DNA from: Gp6-AA40 sp050742535
GTDB taxonomy: Bacteria; Acidobacteriota; Vicinamibacteria; Vicinamibacterales; UBA2999
DNA length: 49,614 nucleotides
NCBI GenBank assembly: GCA_050742535.1
Contig: JBOGIQ010000008.1
Location: 1 to 49,614 of the forward strand
Direction of reading: 5' to 3'
The notes under the pieces: generated by a model
Databases searched by the model: none
What the model saw: only the letters and a program-made list of their open reading frames with translations
Told to the model about the DNA's origin: nothing
Shown here: piece by piece, positions 43,876 to 49,614 of the stretch
How the letters are laid out: every line of letters starts with the position of its first letter
How positions within the stretch are numbered: the first letter of the stretch is position 1
Made by a program: the position numbers and the translations under genes

Positions 43876-44643
43876 TCAGGTTGTCTTCCGTCCGACGGCG
43901 ACCAGCGAAGACCCGATCGGCGGCGGGATCAATCGTTCGAGCGGCAGGGCCCACGGCGCCACGAAGCGTTCGAACAGCCTCACCTGTGCGAGGTTGTGGT
44001 GCCGCGCCTTCGCGATGTGCGAGTTGTACATCCAGCCAATCAGTCCGATCGGGTTCGCGTATCTGAGCCGGACCAGCTCGAGGTCCGCGGCCGCGAAGGC
44101 GGCCGAAAGCGTGCGCTTCGAGTAGCGCCGATGGTGCCCGAGTTCCGCGTCGATCGGTCCGTACGCCGCCTGGATCGCCGGTACGTAAATCAACACGTGG
44201 CCACCCGGGACGATGACGCCGTTGAACGTCTTCAACGCCGCCACATCGTCTTCGATATGTTCGAGGACGTTGGTGCAGTAGACCGTATCGAGCCGGTGTT
44301 GCTGCAGCTCGTCCACGTCGCATTCCTCGAGGTGACGTGGTTCGATCCTGAACTTTGGTTCGGCGCGCATGGCCGCCGCGAGCCGCGCGGCGCAGTTGGC
44401 GTTCGGCTCGATTCCGATCACGAGATCCGCCGAGCGAACGAGCTTGCGGCTCATGGTGCCGATTCCAGCGCCAACCTCCAGGACCCGCCGGCCGATGAAA
44501 GGCTTGAAGATCGAAAAGATGAAGTCGCTGTAGCGCCGGGCTTCTTCGATGACTTCGAGGTCGTTCGCCGCGTACGCGTGGCTGGTCTGATCGAACCTGC
44601 GGTCGACGTTCGCTCCGTCGCTCATCTGGTTCAACCGTACCAT
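43876..44643 (-). CDS. Class I SAM-dependent methyltransferase
   Basis: The ATG at 44643 lies 2 bases after the GT87 stop, giving 255 residues; the ATG at 44625 is an alternative. Motif I is VLEVGAGIGTMSR, then VIGIEPNANCA, VYCTNVLEHIEDD and VPGGHVLIYVPA. LGHHRRYSKRTL in the second half is typical of methyltransferases next to glycosyltransferases. Co-encoded with GT87, it may modify a polyprenyl-linked or surface sugar. The acceptor is unknown. Confidence 0.85.
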   Translation of the reverse strand: MVRLNQMSDGANVDRRFDQTSHAYAANDLEVIEEARRYSDFIFSIFKPFIGRRVLEVGAGIGTMSRKLVRSADLVIGIEPNANCAARLAAAMRAEPKFRIEPRHLEECDVDELQQHRLDTVYCTNVLEHIEDDVAALKTFNGVIVPGGHVLIYVPAIQAAYGPIDAELGHHRRYSKRTLSAAFAAADLELVRLRYANPIGLIGWMYNSHIAKARHHNLAQVRLFERFVAPWALPLERLIPPPIGSSLVAVGRKTT

Positions 44644-44645
44644 GA

Positions 44646-45821
44646 CTACGCCAGCTTCCGCATGCGCAGCGTCAGCAGGGCGGCGATGAGGACCGTCATG
44701 CCGAGGGTAATGATCGACAGATTGAGCAGAGCGTAGAGGAGCTCCCTGCCGAGGAGATCGTACAGGCTGAGGCCGATCGCCGCGACACCGACGACGATCA
44801 TCGCGCGCAGCAACCGCGGAAGCCGGTCGAAGTCGTTGACGACGTACGCCAGCGCTGTCGTCGCCAGAATGACGACGTAGTCCCATCCCTGCGGCGAGAT
44901 GAGCGGCGTGATCGCAATGAGCAGTCCTGCTTCCAGGCCATCCGGCCGGGCCACATTGGTGCGGCGCAGAAACGCGGCTCCGGCGGCGGCGAGCAGGGCG
45001 AACGACGAGGCTGATGCGAGGGCGGTTGCCACGGGGCCGATACCCAGCCACTTGGCCCACATCGAGGCGAGCGACACGTTGTCGGAGTGGAGCAGCGTGC
45101 CGGTTGTCGTCCCGGTCACCGTACGCCACCAGTCGCGGTGGAGCGCCTCCGTGCCGTCGAGGCCGTACACCATCACCGGAAGCGCCCACGCGAGGGCCAG
45201 CCCGGCAACGAGCGCGGCGATTGAGCCCAAGCGACGCCGCGCAATCATCCAGGGCGCGAGGATCAGCGCGTACGGCTTGAGGACAATCGCGACGGCAACG
45301 GCGGCGCCGGCAAGCGCCTCCTGGCCGCGACGCAATGCCACGATCGCGCAGGTCACCACAAGGGCGACGAGCGTGTTGACCTGGCCGAGCACCAGATCCT
45401 CGGCGTAGTACTTGCCAAGGCCGACGACGATCGCCGCGATCAGGAGCCACTTCGGCTTCCGCCGAAAGGGCAGCACCGCTGTGTTCAGCGACAGCAGCGC
45501 GGCCAGCGCTGAGACCGACAGCGTGAACCACAGCGCCTTTGCCACGTCGAGCGGGAGGAGTCCCAGCGGAATCGCGATGACCGCGAAGGCCGGGAAGTAT
45601 TTGAACTGATACTCCCCGTCCGACGGACGATAGAGCGGTTCGCCTGCGGCGGCCCGCGCACCCGCGCGCCAGTAGACCTCGAAGTCGGGCATCCGCGGCG
45701 CGGCCTTGGCGACGAAGAGCCAGACCGCAACGCCGGCTAGCAGCGCCGCGACGACGAGGCGCCAGGTTCGTGCGCGGGTGACTGTGCGCGCCGGGAGCGC
45801 CGCCGGGACTGACGTCGTCAC
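44646..45821 (-). CDS. GT87-family membrane glycosyltransferase (DUF2029)
   Basis: The GTG at 45821 gives 391 residues with about ten membrane segments. The family signature MPDFEVYWRAGARAAAGEP lies in the first outer loop, with the probable catalytic Asp, followed by EYQFKYFPAFAVIAIPLGLL. Later blocks are DLVLGQVNTLVAL and IVLKPYALILAPW. GT87 enzymes transfer mannose or similar sugars from polyprenyl phosphate on the outer face of the membrane. Its partner gene encodes a methyltransferase. Confidence 0.87.
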   Translation of the reverse strand: MTTSVPAALPARTVTRARTWRLVVAALLAGVAVWLFVAKAAPRMPDFEVYWRAGARAAAGEPLYRPSDGEYQFKYFPAFAVIAIPLGLLPLDVAKALWFTLSVSALAALLSLNTAVLPFRRKPKWLLIAAIVVGLGKYYAEDLVLGQVNTLVALVVTCAIVALRRGQEALAGAAVAVAIVLKPYALILAPWMIARRRLGSIAALVAGLALAWALPVMVYGLDGTEALHRDWWRTVTGTTTGTLLHSDNVSLASMWAKWLGIGPVATALASASSFALLAAAGAAFLRRTNVARPDGLEAGLLIAITPLISPQGWDYVVILATTALAYVVNDFDRLPRLLRAMIVVGVAAIGLSLYDLLGRELLYALLNLSIITLGMTVLIAALLTLRMRKLA

Positions 45822-45902
45822 CCGTTAATTGTCGTTGGGTTTCGAGGAAACGGAGGTGGCAGGAGTTCACGGATTCACACCGAGAATTGGAGGGCTGAGT
45901 AA

Positions 45903-45928
45903 GCTGGGTTGCCTAGGTTGCCTGGGTA
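45903..45928 (+). repeat. Short nonad tract GCCTGGGTN
   Basis: GCTGGGTT (partial), GCCTAGGTT and GCCTGGGTA, ending 9 bases before the SDR stop codon. It has the same unit as 43790-43870 and as the minus strand of 14091-14135. The rest of the 116-bp gap (45822-45937) shows no clear element. Confidence 0.75.
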
Positions 45929-45937
45929 ATGCGGCGC

Positions 45938-46966
45938 TCACATTTCGTTGTTCTCCATCGCCGCGCGATAGGTGGGCGCCGTCAGCTTCGAGGGCGCCCA
46001 ATCCGACTGACTGTCGCGGCCGCGGCGAGTCGTATCCCCGTCGACGCCGGTGGCCGGCGGCAGCAGCCCGTTGATCATCGTCATCGCCTTCGCGAACAGC
46101 TCGGGTGCGATCGTGCGCGCGAGGATCGCCAGCTTCGCCTGCACGGTGATCACCAGCTCGGCGTCGCCGCGGCGGCAGGCTTCCAGAATCTGTCCCGCCG
46201 CGCGTGTGGCATTGATCGTCGCCAGCGGGAGTGAGTCGGAGATGGCGAACCAGGCGAACTCCTTCGGGTGCCGGCCTTTGAACGTCGCGTTGAGCGGTGA
46301 GCCTGTCCGCATCAGTCCCGGGCACACCGTGGTGACATGGATGTTCTGTCGCGCCAGCTCGTAGCAGAGGCCGTCCGACAGCCCCGCGAGCGCGAACTTG
46401 CTCGCGGAGTAGGGGACGAGGTGCGGCACGCTGATGCGGCCGCCGATCGACGAGATGTTGACGATGCGGCCTTCGCCCTGGCTGCGCATGTGCGGGAGCA
46501 CGGCGAGGATCCCGTAGAGGGGACCCCAGAAATGCGTCTCCATCGCGTCCTGATAGTCCGCGAGCGTCATGTGCCCGACAGGGCCGACCTGGATGATGCC
46601 GGCGTTGTTGATCAGGACGTCGATTCGTCCGAACCGCTCGTACGCCTGCGCGATCGCCCGCTCGGCATCGTGCCGGTTCCGGACGTCACCGGTGACCGGG
46701 AGCACTTCGGCAAACGGCTGCCGGGCGCGAATGTCATCGACCGCGCGGTCAAGCTCCTCGTCGCTGCGCGCCACCAGCGTCAGCTGCGCCCCTTGATGCG
46801 CCAGTTCGCGCGCCATGACGAGCCCAAGGCCACGGGACCCGCCCGTAATGACTACGGACTTTCCGGCAAAGTCGTAATCGGCGCGCCGCCGCAACGCCTG
46901 CGCGGCGAGGAAGGCGCCAACACCAACCGCGCCAATGATCAGATTTCTTTTCTGCTGTTCCGTCAT
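45938..46966 (-). CDS. Membrane-anchored SDR oxidoreductase
   Basis: The 342 residues begin with a hydrophobic anchor (NLIIGAVGVGAFLAAQAL). A classical SDR domain follows: TGGSRGLG, NNAG in VLINNAGIIQ, catalytic Ser in IVNISSIGG and YSASK. An Arg after the second strand (LVARSDEEL) suggests NADP(H). A C-terminal extension of ~70 residues (ATINATRAAGQILEACRRGD and onward) is typical of the DltE-like/11beta-HSD-like subgroup. The substrate is unknown. Confidence 0.88.
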   Translation of the reverse strand: MTEQQKRNLIIGAVGVGAFLAAQALRRRADYDFAGKSVVITGGSRGLGLVMARELAHQGAQLTLVARSDEELDRAVDDIRARQPFAEVLPVTGDVRNRHDAERAIAQAYERFGRIDVLINNAGIIQVGPVGHMTLADYQDAMETHFWGPLYGILAVLPHMRSQGEGRIVNISSIGGRISVPHLVPYSASKFALAGLSDGLCYELARQNIHVTTVCPGLMRTGSPLNATFKGRHPKEFAWFAISDSLPLATINATRAAGQILEACRRGDAELVITVQAKLAILARTIAPELFAKAMTMINGLLPPATGVDGDTTRRGRDSQSDWAPSKLTAPTYRAAMENNEM

Positions 46967-47025
46967 GGGCCTTGCTCCTGCAGTCCTTGGGCCCGGGCGC
47001 GTTTCGCCTTATGATCTCCTGCGCC

Positions 47026-49512
47026 ATGCTCCCTGCCAGACGCACCGATCCGGCCCACGACACGGCGCTGCAGATGGCTCTGGATCGGCTCACAGCAGGC
47101 GTCGAACGGCCGGATAGGCCGGATGGGTGGGTGACCGCCGTGCGCCGGCTGCCCGCGCGTCAGGCCGAATACGCAGCGTTTCCTGACGAATTCGACCCGG
47201 TCGTCGGCGAAATCCTCCGCGACCGCGGTATCGACCAGCTCTACACGCATCAGGCCACGGCCATTGGCCATGCGCTCGCTGGCCGTAACGTGGTCATCAC
47301 CACGCCGACGGCGTCGGGGAAGACGCTCTGCTACAACGCGCCGGTGCTCAGCGCCATCCTTCGCGACGCTTCGACCCGTGCTCTGTATCTCTTTCCGACA
47401 AAAGCGCTCGCACAGGATCAGCTGGCGGAGCTGCACGAGCTCTCGGACCAGGCGTCGCGGCGGACCGGACACGAAATCGGGGTGTTCACCTACGACGGCG
47501 ATACGCCGCAGGATGCGCGGCGCGCGATTCGCGGCCGCGCGCACGTCGTGCTGAGCAATCCCGACATGATCCATTCGGGGATCCTGCCGCATCACCCGCG
47601 CTGGGCGAAGCTGTTCGAGAACCTGAAGTTCGTCGTCATCGACGAGCTGCACGCATATCGCGGCGTCTTCGGCAGTCACCTCACCAATGTGCTCAGGCGG
47701 CTCCGCCGCATCTGCGGGCACTACGGCTCCCACCCGGTGTTCATCTGTTCGTCGGCAACGATTGCCAATCCGCGCGAGCTCGCGGAAGCGCTGGTCGAGC
47801 AGCCGTTCGAGCTCGTCTCCGAGAGTGGCGCGCCACGCGGGGAAAAGTTCTTCCTGTTCGTGAACCCGCCCGTGGTCAATCAGCAGCTCGGGATCCGGCG
47901 TTCGTATCTGGCCGAAACGAGGCGCGTTGCGTCCGAGTTCCTCAGGCGGAAGCTGCAATTGATCGTCTTCACGCAGAGCCGTTTGACCACCGAGATCCTG
48001 ACGACGTATCTGAAGGACGACTTCGACGGCCCGCCCGGGACGCGGGACCAGATCCGCGGGTATCGCGGAGGTTACCTGCCGCAGCGGCGGCGCGAGATCG
48101 AGAAGGGACTGCGCGAGGGGAGCGTTCGCGCGGTCGTGTCGACGAACGCGCTCGAGCTCGGCATCGACATTGGTGCGCTGGACGTGTGCGTCATGGCCGG
48201 ATATCCGGGCACCATTGCCGCGACGTGGCAGCGCGCGGGGCGCGCCGGACGCCGCAGCAGCCGGTCGGCCGCCGTGCTCGTTGGCAGCAGCGCGCCGCTC
48301 GATCAGTTCGTCGTCCGGAACCCGTCGTATTTCTTCGACGCGCCGCCCGAGCGCGCGCTCATCAACCCGGACAATCTGCACATCCTTGTCGATCACGTGA
48401 AGTGCGCGGCGTTCGAGCTGCCGTTCACGACCGTCGAGCAGTACGGACGCCACGACGTCCAGGAGGTGCTCGGCGTCCTCGCCGAAAGCGGGCTGGTGTA
48501 CCGCGCCGAAGGCGCGGAGGGCAAATACGGCGCCGAGGCCGCGGACGGCGAAGGGCACTGGCAGTGGACGAACGAGTCGTATCCGGCCGATGCGGTCAGC
48601 CTGCGCTCGATTTCATCCGACAACTTCGTGGTCGTTGACACCACGGACGGGGCCGACGTGATCGGCGAGACGAGCTTCAACAGTGGTCCGGCGACGCTGC
48701 ACGAGAAGGCGATCTACCTCATCGAGGGCGCGCTCTATCAGGTGGAGAAGCTCGATTTCGACGGACGCAAGGCGTACGTCCGGCGCATCGACTGCGACTA
48801 CTACACCGACGCCATCACCTATACGAAGGTGACGGTCCTCGAGACCTTTGAACAGGGATTGGGGATCGGGGATCAGGGGTCGGGGAATCCTGAGACGCCT
48901 CGTCCCCGGCCCCGCGTCCCCGGTCCCTCGTGCCATGGGGAAGTCCACGTCTCTTCACGGGTGGTCGGCTTCAAGAAGATCAAGTTCTACACGAACGAGA
49001 ACGTCGGCTCGGGTGAGCTCGATCTGCCCGAGCAGCAGATGCATACGACCGCCTACTGGCTGACGGTGCCGCCGGAGGTGATGGGCGCGCTGCCGTACGC
49101 CGCGGACGACCGTCGCGACGGCGTCGTCGGACTCGCGTTCGCGATGCGCCAGGTGGCGCAGCTGCTGCTGATGTGCGATCGGCAGGATATCGGGATCTCG
49201 ATCGGGTCGGGCGAGCAGGGCGACGACACGGACCTCAATCGTGCAGGGTTCCCCGCCAAGCTGTCCGATCAGCCGCGTATTTTCGTCTACGACAACTACC
49301 CGGGCGGCATCGGATTCAGCCAGCCGCTGTTTGCGATGCACGACGAGCTGCTGGGGCGAACGCAGGCGCTGATCGCCGGCTGCGAATGCGAGCATGGGTG
49401 TCCAACGTGTGTGGGGCCGGTGGGTAACACCGGACCGCTGGCCAAGAGCGTGGCCCTGCGCATCCTCGCGCTGATCGCGACGCCGCCGCAGCTGGAAGAG
49501 GGCGCGGCGTGA
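47026..49512 (+). CDS. DEAD/DEAH-box helicase, YprA-type with DUF1998 zinc domain
   Basis: The ATG at 47026 gives 828 residues; ATG 47011 is possible. Helicase motifs are QATAIGHALAGRNVVITTP with motif I TPTASGKT, motif II DELH in FVVIDELHAYRGVFG, CSSATIANP as motif III and STNALELGIDIGALD. Motif VI is QRAGRAGRR. The C-terminal DUF1998 region carries the cysteine cluster CECEHGCPTC, close to the MrfA/YprA metal site. YprA/MrfA is a 3'-5' helicase acting in DNA repair. A 75-bp heptad palindrome is inserted in frame at 48855-48929, adding about 25 low-complexity residues just before the conserved EVHVSSRVVGFKKIKFY block. Confidence 0.93.
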   Translation: MLPARRTDPAHDTALQMALDRLTAGVERPDRPDGWVTAVRRLPARQAEYAAFPDEFDPVVGEILRDRGIDQLYTHQATAIGHALAGRNVVITTPTASGKTLCYNAPVLSAILRDASTRALYLFPTKALAQDQLAELHELSDQASRRTGHEIGVFTYDGDTPQDARRAIRGRAHVVLSNPDMIHSGILPHHPRWAKLFENLKFVVIDELHAYRGVFGSHLTNVLRRLRRICGHYGSHPVFICSSATIANPRELAEALVEQPFELVSESGAPRGEKFFLFVNPPVVNQQLGIRRSYLAETRRVASEFLRRKLQLIVFTQSRLTTEILTTYLKDDFDGPPGTRDQIRGYRGGYLPQRRREIEKGLREGSVRAVVSTNALELGIDIGALDVCVMAGYPGTIAATWQRAGRAGRRSSRSAAVLVGSSAPLDQFVVRNPSYFFDAPPERALINPDNLHILVDHVKCAAFELPFTTVEQYGRHDVQEVLGVLAESGLVYRAEGAEGKYGAEAADGEGHWQWTNESYPADAVSLRSISSDNFVVVDTTDGADVIGETSFNSGPATLHEKAIYLIEGALYQVEKLDFDGRKAYVRRIDCDYYTDAITYTKVTVLETFEQGLGIGDQGSGNPETPRPRPRVPGPSCHGEVHVSSRVVGFKKIKFYTNENVGSGELDLPEQQMHTTAYWLTVPPEVMGALPYAADDRRDGVVGLAFAMRQVAQLLLMCDRQDIGISIGSGEQGDDTDLNRAGFPAKLSDQPRIFVYDNYPGGIGFSQPLFAMHDELLGRTQALIAGCECEHGCPTCVGPVGNTGPLAKSVALRILALIATPPQLEEGAA
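48855..48929 (+). repeat. In-frame heptad palindrome inside the helicase gene
   Basis: The left arm has the 7-mers GGGATTG, GGGATCG, GGGATCA, GGGGTCG, GGGAATC (48855-48889). A 12-bp spacer follows, then the right arm GTCCCCG, GCCCCGC, GTCCCCG, GTCCCTC (48902-48929). The arms are G-rich and C-rich, so they can pair. The frame stays open and encodes residues such as GLGIGDQGSG and PRPRPRVPGP. Confidence 0.85.
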
Positions 49513-49614
49513 GCTCGCTGGCCGATCGACTGCGCGGAGTGATGGCGGGGAACGTTCTGAAAGAGAACGTGGGGCGGACCCTGTCGGGTCCGCCAGGCGC
49601 GCCTGACCCCGGGG
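49509..49614 (+). CDS. Start of a downstream gene, probable YprB-like RNase H-fold protein (partial)
   Basis: The GTG at 49509 overlaps the helicase stop (GTGA), and the frame stays open to the end of the window, giving 35 residues (MSSLADRLRGVMAG and onward). No domain is visible yet. YprA-type helicases are commonly followed by the exonuclease YprB, which has an RNase H-like fold. The assignment therefore rests on position and translational coupling only. Confidence 0.5.
   Translation, partial: MSSLADRLRGVMAGNVLKENVGRTLSGPPGAPDPG
49574..49595 (+). repeat. Perfect hairpin inside the partial gene
   Basis: GGCGGACCC-TGTC-GGGTCCGCC is a 9-bp perfect stem with a 4-nt loop, within the coding region about 65 bp after the GTG start. 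It encodes RTLSGPP in frame. It resembles a dispersed palindromic element more than a terminator. Confidence 0.6.

Overview
The window is a GC-rich, gene-dense bacterial chromosome segment with no phage, IS, tRNA or rRNA signature that I can see. The gene families point to an acidobacterium, most likely the Vicinamibacteria type: a VWFA protein of the acidobacterial TIGR03436 type, a regulator joining a winged helix to TPRs, DUF4159 pairs, DUF3500 and DUF4252 proteins, a CotH protein and many exported proteins. The taxonomy is inferred from family content only.

Layout. 1-2929 (+): the end of a coiled-coil protein with a Gln-Gly repeat, then two paralogous DUF4159 proteins. 2950-6997 (-): CotH-like protein, lipoprotein 5'-nucleotidase and a methyltransferase. 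7043-9713 (+): YdeI-like protein, BON lipoprotein and cystathionine beta-synthase. 9716-13393 (-): VWFA protein, ECF sigma factor, small membrane protein and DUF4252 protein. 13463-24946 (-): nine tightly overlapping genes that look like a dedicated lipid-biosynthesis operon, with a divergent winged-helix/TPR regulator at 25048-26964. 27133-32586: DUF3500 protein, a small coiled-coil membrane protein, a DUF4097 protein and a three-gene transhydrogenase (pntAA-pntAB-pntB). 32650-37636: zinc metallopeptidase, SDR, and a sigma/anti-sigma/ABC-2 exporter operon. 37997-41664 (-): exported protein, carboxylesterase and lactonase-like metallo-beta-lactamase. 41787-43786 (+): SRPBCC membrane protein and zinc alcohol dehydrogenase. 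43876-46966 (-): SDR, GT87 glycosyltransferase and methyltransferase. 47026-end (+): YprA-type helicase and the start of its probable YprB partner.

The main candidate for an undescribed system is the nine-gene operon. In transcription order it encodes a desaturase, a CarS-like CTP:lipid cytidylyltransferase, a rifampin-phosphotransferase-like dikinase, a half-size UbiA-like protein, a methyltransferase, a PlsC acyltransferase, a fatty acyl-AMP ligase, a carrier protein-thioester reductase-APH kinase fusion and a CDP-alcohol phosphatidyltransferase. Seven of its eight junctions are 4-nt ATGA/GTGA overlaps. The parts fit a route in which a fatty acid is activated, reductively released, phosphorylated, CMP-activated and built into an unusual phospholipid. 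Three 10-11 bp-phased CTGA motifs lie in the divergent promoter region.

The second theme is a set of short tandem-repeat tracts with 7-bp or 9-bp units. They lie between genes, often flush with stop codons and often with an inverted second arm. One tract sits in frame inside the helicase and another at the 3' end of the kinase fusion. A separate pair of inverted 23-25 bp repeat arrays fills the only intergenic region longer than 300 bp (37637-37996).
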